Source: an uncultured Campylobacter sp.
GTDB taxonomy: Bacteria; Campylobacterota; Campylobacteria; Campylobacterales; Campylobacteraceae
Length of the DNA stretch: 25,261 nucleotides
Assembly: GCF_938017705.1 (NCBI RefSeq)
Contig: NZ_CALIIS010000058.1
Span: forward strand, 1-25,261
Direction: 5' to 3'
The position numbers and the translations under genes were made by a program. Positions within the stretch are counted from its first letter, which is position 1, and every line of letters starts with the position of its first letter. Positions 1 through 7,313 of the stretch are shown in pieces. The notes under the pieces are model-generated. The model made no database searches. It was not told the DNA's origin and saw nothing but the letters and a program-made list of their open reading frames with translations.

Positions 1-1
1 A

Positions 2-1384
2 GACGGCGATCTGCGCGAAAATTTATGGATCGATTTTACTCAGCTAAACGATCTGGAATACTACGATCTGAAAGAAAAAGGCGGTCTTAGCGACGATGCG
101 GATAATTCGCTCGTAACTTCGCGGTTGAATTATTATTTGACTTCAGACGAGCACTATTTCGGCGCTTACGGACGCTACTACATTGATACGAGTAAGCTAA
201 ACGCCGATAATACCTTCCGTAACGACGATACCGTCCAAGAGCTTCCGACTCTGCAATATCATAAATTTATCGACGATATATATTTGCCGAATTTGATCTA
301 CTCCGCCGACGTAAAGATGCGTAATTACACCAGGCAGCAGGGGGCGACCGCCAGGCAGTATGAGCTTGACGTGCCGGTTAGCTTTAACGTGCCGTTTCTG
401 GCGGATTATCTAAATTTCGCTTTTACGGAGCGGGTTTATATGACCGATATAAACTGGCACGATAAATTTTATTTTGCAAGCGGCGATTTGCAGGAGGATA
501 AAAGCACTTTCTACGCCAATCAATACACCGAGCTCTCGCTCTACACCGACGTAGCCAGAGCTTATGACAGCCTGTATCACACGATGAATATCCGTGCCGA
601 TTTTAGGATTCCGGGCTGGCAGCAGGGCAATATAGAGGATAGAATTTTAAAGTACCATCAGTATAGATACGACCTCTCTCGCGGCGCGATCAATAGCTCC
701 AAGCTTAGCGATATGCAGGATTCGCTCTATTGGGAGGATAACTTCTTAAGCGAGCTGAAGGACGAATACACCCACGAAAACGCGGCCTTGGGCATGACGC
801 AGTTTTTTTACAACGACGAAGGGCGTAAATTTTTACGCCACAGCGCCAAGCAGCGATATGATTTCGACGATCATGAATTCGACGATTTGGAGCATCGCAT
901 CGACGGATATTTCGCAAACGGCTTAAATATCGGAAATCGCTTTACCTACTCACATAAATACAAGAGCTTTGATAAAGTTTATACCTACGCCAACTACGAC
1001 AGCGAGGATTTTAGCTTCGGACTCGGCCACGCTTACGAGTATCAAAAGTTAAATTTAGACCCTAAACGCTACACCAAGGACAACTATGCCATCGTAAGCG
1101 CCTCGGTAAATTTGCCTAGGAATAATAAAATTTTCGGCCGCTGGGATTACGACCTGACCCGTTCATATTCGAAGATGTGGCGCGTAGGTCTTTCGCATAC
1201 GCGCAAGTGCTGGAACTACTCCCTCGTTTATCAAGAGGATATCGAGCCTAAAAACACCAGTACGACCGGCTACAGCAAAGCAAGCAAGGAGCGCGGAATT
1301 TACTTTCTCGTAAATTTCTATCCGTTCGGCGGAGTGGGGTATGATTTTTCGGTAGATAGCGAATACGGGAGCGAAAACAAATGA
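2..1384 (+). CDS. lptD: LPS-assembly protein LptD, C-terminal part (5' end outside window)
   Basis: The reading frame is open from base 2 with no stop, so the gene begins before the window; 460 residues of its C-terminal part are visible. LptD is the outer-membrane beta-barrel that, with the lipoprotein LptE, inserts lipopolysaccharide into the outer leaflet. The visible part alternates short aromatic-rich strands and polar loops, as a barrel does, and ends with the GIYFLVNFYPFGGVGYDF-type segment that closes epsilonproteobacterial LptD. A lone cysteine in the motif TRKCWNY lies where E. coli LptD has its C-terminal disulfide cysteines; its partner would be upstream, outside the window. The stop overlaps the start of the next gene (ATGA at 1381-1384), so the two are probably translationally coupled. 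An ORF caller could start at TTG 125, but that lies inside the barrel and is not the real start. Confidence is high for the family. Confidence 0.88.
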   Translation, partial: DGDLRENLWIDFTQLNDLEYYDLKEKGGLSDDADNSLVTSRLNYYLTSDEHYFGAYGRYYIDTSKLNADNTFRNDDTVQELPTLQYHKFIDDIYLPNLIYSADVKMRNYTRQQGATARQYELDVPVSFNVPFLADYLNFAFTERVYMTDINWHDKFYFASGDLQEDKSTFYANQYTELSLYTDVARAYDSLYHTMNIRADFRIPGWQQGNIEDRILKYHQYRYDLSRGAINSSKLSDMQDSLYWEDNFLSELKDEYTHENAALGMTQFFYNDEGRKFLRHSAKQRYDFDDHEFDDLEHRIDGYFANGLNIGNRFTYSHKYKSFDKVYTYANYDSEDFSFGLGHAYEYQKLNLDPKRYTKDNYAIVSASVNLPRNNKIFGRWDYDLTRSYSKMWRVGLSHTRKCWNYSLVYQEDIEPKNTSTTGYSKASKERGIYFLVNFYPFGGVGYDFSVDSEYGSENK

Positions 1385-2094
1385 CGCCTAGAGCCGAGCT
1401 GATGTTTGAAAACCAAATCGACGCCGCGATGAAACTCGCAGAAATTTTACCCGCTACGGTGATAAAAAACGATAATTTTCTAATAATCGCTCAGTCTCTG
1501 GAGTCGCTTCCTATCGCAAACCATCTTGCCTTAAAGCTGGGGCTTCATTATGAGTTTTTATTCACAGAGCCCGTTTTGGCGCCCAATAATCGGGAATGCG
1601 CGATCGCGTGCGTAAGCGAAACCCAAGAGATCGTGATGGTAGATGAGCTCGTGCGAAGCTTCGGCATCAGCCTGGATTACGTTTACGGGCAGGCAAACAG
1701 ACTTTATGAGGAGAAAATTTTAAAAAACATGTATAAATTTCGCAAGGGCGAGCTTTTGGGAAATTTGGAGAAAAAAAACGTCATCTTGGTAGATGAGGGG
1801 TGTGAGAGCGGGCTGACCGCGCTTACGTGCATAAAAACTCTCGTAAATTTAAACGCCAAAGCGATCTTCTACGCCACTCCCGTTATCGGCAGCGATAATG
1901 CGGACGAGATCGCTACTTTGGTGGATGGAATTTACGCCGTTCACAAGATCAGAGATTTTGTGAACGTGGATTTTTATTACAAAGAAAAAACGCTCTCAAG
2001 CGCGGAGGAGATAATGCAAATTTTAAACAAATGCCCGCTTTATCTGCCGTTTCACGAGACTAACAAAAACAAGGAGAAAATTAATGCAGTGTAA
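1381..2094 (+). CDS. Phosphoribosyltransferase-family protein
   Basis: This 237-residue cytoplasmic protein has a type I phosphoribosyltransferase-like core. Residues 134-147 (VILVDEGCESGLTA) match the PRPP-binding loop: hydrophobic strand, two acidic residues, then a Gly/Ser/Thr-rich turn. Members transfer a phosphoribosyl group to a base or act as regulators; this one is not a recognisable purine or pyrimidine enzyme, so the substrate is unknown. It overlaps lptD by 4 nt and pnp by 11 nt (2084-2094), which argues for coupled translation of all three. The annotated ATG at 1381 sits in the ATGA overlap; an alternative ATG at 1402 (Met8, MFENQIDAA) is possible and would shorten it by 7 residues. 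From memory, a protein of this kind precedes pnp in other Campylobacter species. Confidence 0.75.
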   Translation: MTPRAELMFENQIDAAMKLAEILPATVIKNDNFLIIAQSLESLPIANHLALKLGLHYEFLFTEPVLAPNNRECAIACVSETQEIVMVDELVRSFGISLDYVYGQANRLYEEKILKNMYKFRKGELLGNLEKKNVILVDEGCESGLTALTCIKTLVNLNAKAIFYATPVIGSDNADEIATLVDGIYAVHKIRDFVNVDFYYKEKTLSSAEEIMQILNKCPLYLPFHETNKNKEKINAV

Positions 2095-4198
2095 AATTGA
2101 AGTAAATGGCAATACCGAAATTTTCGATATCGACAAAGTTGCGAAACAAGCCGCGGGCGCGGCGCTTTTGCGCGTAAAAAATACCGTCGTGCTAGCTACC
2201 GTAGCGCGCGAAGAGACGCAGGTGCAGGAGGACTTTCTACCCCTTACCGTGCAATATATCGAAAAGATGTACGCAGCGGGCAGAATCCCCGGAGGCTACA
2301 TCAAGCGCGAGACCAAGCCGGGCGATTTTGAGACGCTAACGAGCCGCATCATAGACCGCTCGCTGCGCCCGCTCTTTCCAAAGGGCTATGCGTATCTGAC
2401 GCAGATCGTGGTTTACGTGCTGTCGGCAGACCCCGAGGTCGATCTGCAAGTCGTCGCTCTTAATGCGGCGTCTGCGGCGCTATATCTTAGCGACATCCCG
2501 ATTAAAGCGCCCGTTTGCGGCGTCCGCATCGGCTATCAAAACGGAAATTTCATCTTAAATCCGAGCAATTCTGCGCTTAAAAATAGCGCGCTTGATCTTT
2601 ACGTAGCGGGCGTCGGCGATGAGCTTTTGATGATCGAGATGCGCTCCCTGCCGCAGATTAGAGACGGCGCACAGCAGATGAATGAATTTAGCGAAGATCT
2701 GATGGTGGATGCGATCGATTTTGCCGCAAGGGCGATAAGCGCAGGCTCAAACGCTTACGAAGAGGCTTTTCTGCCGCTTAAAAAGCCGGGTGCGAGCCTA
2801 GAGTATAAACCCGAGATCGAGGATGAGGATATTGCGGACTTCATTGACGCAAATTATAAAGACGCCGTTAAAGCGGCGATCAATCAGATGGCAAAGAGCG
2901 AGCGCGCTACCGAGCTAAACAAAATCGTAGATCAAATTTTAACTACCGAGGCCGCGGCGCAAAACGAATGGAGCAAAGAGGTGATCTCCAGCGTCATCGG
3001 CAAGTATAAGCGCGGCATCATCCGCACGCAGATCATCGAGGATCGCCGCAGAGCCGACGGACGCGCGCTCGATGAGGTGCGCCCGATCAGTATCGAGACA
3101 AATATCCTGCCGTGCGCGCATGGAAGCTGCCTATTTACGCGCGGACAGACGCAAGCTCTGGTCGTCACTACACTGGGCGGCGATAGCGATGCGCAGCTAA
3201 GCGACAGTCTAACGCAGCTCGAGCCGATTAACGATAGATTTATGTTTAACTACAACTTCCCGGGCTTTTGCGTCGGCGAAGCAAGCCCGCTCAAAAGCCC
3301 TGGCAGACGCGAGCTCGGACATGGAAATTTAGCCAAAAGAGCGCTGTATCCGAGTATCGATCTAAACTCGCCGCAGTCTATCCGCGTGGTGAGCGAAATT
3401 TTAGAGAGCAACGGCTCAAGTTCGATGGCCTCGGTCTGCGGCGGCGCACTTTCTCTCCGAGCAGCGGGCGTGCCTACGCTAAAGCTCGTCGCGGGCGTAG
3501 CGATGGGCTTGATTTTTGAGGGCGAAAAACATGCCGTGCTAACCGACATAATGGGGCTTGAGGATCACGACGGCGATATGGATTTTAAGGTCGCGGGCAC
3601 CTACGAGGGCATCACCGCGCTTCAGATGGATATTAAGCTCGGTGGCATCAGCCTAGAGGTTTTAAAAGAAGCTCTCGCACAGGCAAAGCAGGCTCGCGCA
3701 CATATTTTGGGCATAATGGAGCAGGCGGACGCGGCGATCGTCATAAATGAAGATGTGCTTCCGAAGCTTGAAATTTTTAGCGTCGATCCGAGCAAAATCC
3801 CCGACATCATCGGCCAAGGCGGCAAGGTCATCAAAGAGATCACCGAAAGCTTCGGCGTAAATATCGATCTGGATCGCGAAAAGGGGGAGGTCAAGATCCA
3901 AGGCGCAAAATCTGGCGGCGTATCGGGCGCGAAAGAGAAAATTTTATCGATAGTCTCAAATTCTCGCGATTTTCGCAAGCCGCGCAATGAGCGCAAAGAG
4001 GTAAAATTTCAGATCGGCGAGGAGTTTGACGGCGTGGTGCAAAGCGTGCTGGATTTTGGTACCTTCATCTCGCTACGAGACGGCGTGGACGGGCTGCTGC
4101 GCGCTAAATTTATCACGACGCCTTACAAGGCGGGCGATGTGGTGCGAGTGCGCGTGACCGATCAGAAAGGCACTAAAATTTCACTGGAATTAGCTTAA
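2084..4198 (+). CDS. pnp: Polynucleotide phosphorylase (polyribonucleotide nucleotidyltransferase)
   Basis: PNPase is a trimeric, phosphate-dependent 3'-5' exoribonuclease of mRNA decay. The 704 residues carry the family order: a first RNase PH domain (roughly 1-215, with AAGRIPGGYIKRE near 63), an alpha-helical linker, a second catalytic RNase PH domain (roughly 310-530, with FTRGQTQALV near 350 and the acidic active-site motif GLEDHDGDMDFK near 490), a KH RNA-binding domain (IPDIIGQGGKVIKEIT from about 571) and a C-terminal S1 domain (GEEFDGVVQSVLDFGTFIS from about 644). The ATG at 2084 has an AAGGAG Shine-Dalgarno at 2072-2077 inside the preceding gene. Length is normal for the family. It is the third of an overlapping trio with lptD and the phosphoribosyltransferase. 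Confidence 0.97.
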   Translation: MQCKIEVNGNTEIFDIDKVAKQAAGAALLRVKNTVVLATVAREETQVQEDFLPLTVQYIEKMYAAGRIPGGYIKRETKPGDFETLTSRIIDRSLRPLFPKGYAYLTQIVVYVLSADPEVDLQVVALNAASAALYLSDIPIKAPVCGVRIGYQNGNFILNPSNSALKNSALDLYVAGVGDELLMIEMRSLPQIRDGAQQMNEFSEDLMVDAIDFAARAISAGSNAYEEAFLPLKKPGASLEYKPEIEDEDIADFIDANYKDAVKAAINQMAKSERATELNKIVDQILTTEAAAQNEWSKEVISSVIGKYKRGIIRTQIIEDRRRADGRALDEVRPISIETNILPCAHGSCLFTRGQTQALVVTTLGGDSDAQLSDSLTQLEPINDRFMFNYNFPGFCVGEASPLKSPGRRELGHGNLAKRALYPSIDLNSPQSIRVVSEILESNGSSSMASVCGGALSLRAAGVPTLKLVAGVAMGLIFEGEKHAVLTDIMGLEDHDGDMDFKVAGTYEGITALQMDIKLGGISLEVLKEALAQAKQARAHILGIMEQADAAIVINEDVLPKLEIFSVDPSKIPDIIGQGGKVIKEITESFGVNIDLDREKGEVKIQGAKSGGVSGAKEKILSIVSNSRDFRKPRNERKEVKFQIGEEFDGVVQSVLDFGTFISLRDGVDGLLRAKFITTPYKAGDVVRVRVTDQKGTKISLELA

Positions 4199-4219
4199 AA
4201 TTTTAATAGGAGCGTAAAG

Positions 4220-5074
4220 ATGCAGCTTAAAAAGATTTTTTTCCCTATCGGCGGCGGCGAGGAGCTAGCCGAGCGCATACACGGAGCGCTGCTCGTGAAT
4301 AAATTTTTCGGTACGCACATCAATATAATGGCGTGCCAGCTCGATCCTAAGATGATCTACAACGTTCGTATGACGCTAAAAGGCGGCGTGTTGATGGAGG
4401 AGTTTTTAAAATCCGCGGGCGATGAGATGAGAGCCGAGCGCGAGGAGATTAAAGCGATCTTCGACGCCGAATGCGCCAAGCTGGGCCTAGATCAAAACGA
4501 CGACGATCACGTCCCAAATAGCGCCGCTTTGAGGCATATGGTGGGCATCCGCTCCGAGCTTGTCGAGAAATACTCCAAATATTGCGATTTGGTGCTGGTT
4601 TCGGTGCCGCCTACCGGCTCTATCACGGGCACGTTCGAGGCGGCGGTCACCAAAAGCGGCAAGCCTTGCATCGTCATACCGCGCAAGCTGAAAGAGTTCA
4701 GGGCGGATAAAATTTTGGTCTCGCTTACCGGTACTGCGGCGTCTGCGCGAGCACTCGATAATTGGCTGGAGCTTTTGCAGCGCGCCAAATCCGTCACCGT
4801 CATCACCGCAAACCACTACCTCCAAGAGGGTATCCCCGAAACGAAGCGCCGAATAAGCGATTATTTGGCTCTGCACGACGTTAATATCGATGCTTTCGAG
4901 ACGCTAAACGCAGACGGCAAGATCCCGGGACAGGTGCTGCTAGAGTATGCCGACGCGGGCGATTTCGACCTAATCGTCGCGGGCTTGCACTCAGACAGCG
5001 GCATCAAGGAGATATTCTTAGGCGGTGCGTCGAAATACTTCCTGCAAAAGACCAAAATTCCGGTCTTAATGTAG
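4220..5074 (+). CDS. Universal stress protein (UspA) family, two tandem domains
   Basis: A 284-residue cytoplasmic protein made of two Usp-fold halves, like UspE. The first half starts with the strand KKIFFPIGGGEE and ends with GSITGTFEAAVTKSGKPCIVIP. The second starts at ADKILVSLTGTAAS and ends with DLIVAGLHSDSGIKEIFLGG followed by the terminal strand TKIPVLM. Those ends resemble the Gly-rich ATP-binding signature of ATP-type Usp proteins, though the spacing is not exact, so nucleotide binding is only likely. Usp proteins support survival under starvation or respiratory stress; no specific partner can be read here. The ATG has an AGGAG at 4208-4212 and lies 21 nt after pnp, so it may be co-transcribed with pnp. 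Confidence 0.78.
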   Translation: MQLKKIFFPIGGGEELAERIHGALLVNKFFGTHINIMACQLDPKMIYNVRMTLKGGVLMEEFLKSAGDEMRAEREEIKAIFDAECAKLGLDQNDDDHVPNSAALRHMVGIRSELVEKYSKYCDLVLVSVPPTGSITGTFEAAVTKSGKPCIVIPRKLKEFRADKILVSLTGTAASARALDNWLELLQRAKSVTVITANHYLQEGIPETKRRISDYLALHDVNIDAFETLNADGKIPGQVLLEYADAGDFDLIVAGLHSDSGIKEIFLGGASKYFLQKTKIPVLM

Positions 5075-5463
5075 CTAAAGCCTAGATGCGGCACACCGCT
5101 CGCACCGCGTCCAAGCTTAAGTCGGCTTTTAATCGCCGCAAGCTAAAGCTTAAATTTTAATCGGCTCGCTTTGGTTTTGCTAGCCCGTCCATAAATCGTG
5201 CAGTTATGCTATCTTGCATATGGGTTGCGATTAATTTTATCGCTAGCTTTGCTAACGAGCCGCTTTTGCTTTGCTACGGCTAGCGGAGCAAATATATCCG
5301 CGGCGAGCGGAGTTAGCGGTCGCGGCAATCTCGCCGGTCTATCTTTAAGCGCGGCGAGTTTGAAATTTCCATGCTTGTCGTTTCAGCTGCGTCGTGGATT
5401 TTGCATAAATTTGCACTTAAGATTTCCGCTTGCACGTTAAATTTTAAATTCCAAGGAGCGCAG
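5075..5463. other. Non-coding gap after the Usp gene (389 bp)
   Basis: No convincing gene lies here. An 80-codon open frame at 5198-5440 has no Shine-Dalgarno and a composition like the surrounding spacer. The stretch is rich in short recurring pieces such as GCTTAA, AAATTTTAATCGGCT and GCGGAG, so it looks like degenerate repeated spacer. The promoter of the downstream orphan gene must lie in its last part, but no clear -10 stands out. Confidence 0.5.
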
Positions 5464-5919
5464 ATGGCGTTTGAAAATGCAATCATTACAAAAGAGGATG
5501 ATGAGAAGTATGGATTGAGTGCGCTATATGGTAAGTATAATTATGGAGCAAAGTTGCCAAATCTAAATTTTACAATAGATAGGCAATTAGATTGCTGGCT
5601 TTTAAAAATTTATAGCTTTCCAGATCCGAATTACGATAGAGCGTTGCTTGCAAAAGCAATTTGGATCATGCATTGCGATAACGAGCTATTGAAATTAACT
5701 ATTGATTATAGCTTTGATATAAATTCCACCGAGAACAAATTTCATAGAATTTGGAAGCTTTTAGATTTAAAGCCAAATTGTACTGCAAATTTAAAGTTAC
5801 AAGATATTCTAAATTTACTGAAAGAAATGTTAGAAGCATACAGAGACTATGATGCTTGGAAACCAGATATAAACTACACTATGGAACTCCAAGACCTAAC
5901 CGATTGCGGCGTAAAATAG
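5464..5919 (+). CDS. Hypothetical AT-rich orphan protein (151 aa)
   Basis: I do not recognise this protein. The ATG at 5464 is chosen because AAGGAG stands 5 nt upstream (5453-5458); the open frame extends back to 5371 without a comparable ribosome binding site. The 151 residues are soluble, with no signal peptide or membrane span, and acidic to neutral. They have many aromatic residues (WLLKIYSF, KAIWIMHCDNE) and a leucine-rich helical stretch near residues 118-133. A hand count over 5521-5640 gives 38 G+C in 120 bases (about 32%), well below the neighbouring genes, which suggests a recent arrival. Size and composition would suit an immunity-type or other accessory protein, but no toxin partner is visible, so function is left open. 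Confidence 0.7.
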   Translation: MAFENAIITKEDDEKYGLSALYGKYNYGAKLPNLNFTIDRQLDCWLLKIYSFPDPNYDRALLAKAIWIMHCDNELLKLTIDYSFDINSTENKFHRIWKLLDLKPNCTANLKLQDILNLLKEMLEAYRDYDAWKPDINYTMELQDLTDCGVK

Positions 5920-5968
5920 GGCTTTAAATTTAACTCTATTTCAATCCTGCACCAAATCAAAATTTTTA

Positions 5969-6004
5969 TAGAATTCTAGAATTTCACGGAATTTTGAAAT
6001 TCTA
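5969..6004. terminator. Palindromic stretch between convergent genes; possible bidirectional terminator
   Basis: TAGAATTCTA (5969-5978) is a perfect 10-bp palindrome. It overlaps the left arm of a second perfect hairpin, TAGAATTTCA (5977-5986) pairing with TGAAATTCTA (5995-6004) around an 8-nt loop. It sits between the plus-strand orphan gene ending at 5919 and the minus-strand antiporter ending at 6048. The stem is AT-rich, so termination strength is uncertain. Confidence 0.45.
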
Positions 6005-6047
6005 AAATTCCAAAATCCTATAATCTCAAAATTTTAAAATTCCCGCC

Positions 6048-7187
6048 CTAAAATTTCTTGTAAATGAAATTTATCAAAATCATCGACGCAAGCGCCTCTA
6101 TGAGCGAGGCGATGATCATCGCGAAGTATATCTCTTGCGAGATCGCGGCGGTGGAGTAAAAGAGCGTCGCCGTGGCGATCACTAGCGTCAGAGGCATAGA
6201 AAGCGATAGCGCGAAAAGCGCCGCGCCTTTGCGCCCTAGAGTGCTTAAAAACGTAGCGCTCGCAAGCAGCCTGATACCAAACATTAGCGCCGCTAAGCTC
6301 GCGGCAAAACTCATCACTCCGGGCATAAGAAGCGCTTCTAGCTTGATCACCGCTCCAGTGTGTATGAAAAATATCGGCACCAAAAAGCCGAAGCCGAAGG
6401 ATGAAAGCTTTTCGATGAGGTCGTCCTTATGCGAGAAAAAGGTCGGCAGAAAGGTGCCTGCGATGAAGGCACCGATGACGACCTCAAGTCCTAAAAGCAT
6501 CACCCCCGCGCAGATGAGGCAAAATAGCGCCATCGCAAATCGCACGTCCTTTTCGTTTTTGTCGTATTTGGGCATGATGACCGTTTTTAGCGCGGGGAAC
6601 CACCAAAATAGAATTTCAAGCCCTTTAAAAACCGCTAGCGCGGCGACCGAAAAGCCCAAAAGCGCGCCGATGTGAAGCGCCATCTCCACGCCGAAGCCGT
6701 TTTTAAGGTAGATGCCGCCCACCGTGAGGGCGGCGATGCTGATGAGCTCGCCGATCACGCCCGCGGGCATCGCGAGATTGAGCCATGCTTGATCCTTGCC
6801 GTATTCCTTATACAGCGCCGAAAGCAGCCCGACGCTCATCAAAGGCGCTGCGATGATAAGCATCTGCGGCAGCTCAAACGCCCAAACCGCAAGCGCGCTT
6901 AAGATATAAAGCAGCGCCAAAAAGATTAGGATCAGCCGCAAAATTTTACGCGGCATCGCAAGCAGCGCGCGGAAATCCACCTCGCAGCCCGCCAAAAACA
7001 TAAGGTAGCAAAAGCCGATCTGCGCGGCTAGATCGAAGGTCGCGCTTGGCGGCAAAAGCCCTAAATTCGCGGCTATGATGCCGAGCACAATCTCCATAGG
7101 CGAGAGTGGAATTCGTGCAAGGCTAGCCAAAAAGGGCGAAGCAAAGATCAAAAACGATAGCGCGATTAGGACGTAAATTTCATTCAT
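6048..7187 (-). CDS. Cation:proton antiporter, CPA2 / KefB-like membrane domain
   Basis: A 379-residue integral membrane protein with about 11-12 hydrophobic spans, matching the transport domain of CPA2 monovalent cation/proton antiporters (KefB, KefC, NapA type). Family landmarks are IGFCYLMFLAGCEVDF (residues 57-72), LEVVIGAFIAGTFLP and FGFLVPIFFIHTGAVI. There is no C-terminal TrkA-N/RCK nucleotide-binding domain, so it lacks the glutathione gating module of true Kef systems. At the ion-binding position, where CPA2 proteins have an ND, DD or QD pair, this protein reads GVIGELIS (Gly146-Glu147). It is the last gene of the dcd-to-antiporter operon; its ATG overlaps the end of the 36-residue upstream gene by 8 nt and has GAGG about 9 nt upstream. 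The transported ion (Na+ or K+) cannot be read from sequence. Confidence 0.85.
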   Translation of the reverse strand: MNEIYVLIALSFLIFASPFLASLARIPLSPMEIVLGIIAANLGLLPPSATFDLAAQIGFCYLMFLAGCEVDFRALLAMPRKILRLILIFLALLYILSALAVWAFELPQMLIIAAPLMSVGLLSALYKEYGKDQAWLNLAMPAGVIGELISIAALTVGGIYLKNGFGVEMALHIGALLGFSVAALAVFKGLEILFWWFPALKTVIMPKYDKNEKDVRFAMALFCLICAGVMLLGLEVVIGAFIAGTFLPTFFSHKDDLIEKLSSFGFGFLVPIFFIHTGAVIKLEALLMPGVMSFAASLAALMFGIRLLASATFLSTLGRKGAALFALSLSMPLTLVIATATLFYSTAAISQEIYFAMIIASLIEALASMILINFIYKKF

Positions 7188-7290
7188 ACGCTTTGGCCTC
7201 GCACCCTTTTATATTTTTCCCACGCTGTTTTAGAATTTTTTCGTATCTTTCTAGCATTTTCTCTGGTTGCTCAGGGGCTTTTCTTATCAT
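7180..7290 (-). CDS. Small charged protein, 36 aa, coupled to the antiporter
   Basis: A short frame encodes MIRKAPEQPEKMLERYEKIL followed by 16 more residues. The start at 7290 is chosen because AAGGA lies 9 nt upstream; an in-frame ATG at 7308 has no such site. The protein is highly charged and mostly helical, with one cysteine and no signal peptide or membrane span. It lies 23 nt after the stop of the phosphoesterase and overlaps the antiporter start by 8 nt, so its translation is probably needed to open the antiporter start. It may be a true small protein or mainly a coupling leader. I do not recognise a named family. Confidence 0.6.
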   Translation of the reverse strand: MIRKAPEQPEKMLERYEKILKQRGKNIKGCEAKAYE

Positions 7291-7313
7291 TTCAAGACTT
7301 CCTTTCATTCGCT

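Noticed and set aside
5198..5440. 80-codon frame with a hydrophobic start in the gap after the Usp gene
   Set aside because: No ribosome binding site and the same repeated spacer words as other gaps; no family resemblance.
5371..5463. Upstream-extended start of the orphan gene
   Set aside because: ATG 5464 has an ideal AAGGAG 5 nt upstream, and the extra 31 codons read through spacer DNA.
6172..6675. 167-codon open frame antisense to the antiporter gene
   Set aside because: Shadow of the antiporter coding sequence; its low-complexity Ser/Lys/Ala content fits antisense translation.
6048..7187. True Kef potassium efflux system together with the KefF-like proteins
   Set aside because: The antiporter lacks the C-terminal nucleotide-binding regulatory domain that KefF binds, and the KefF-like genes are over 15 kb away.
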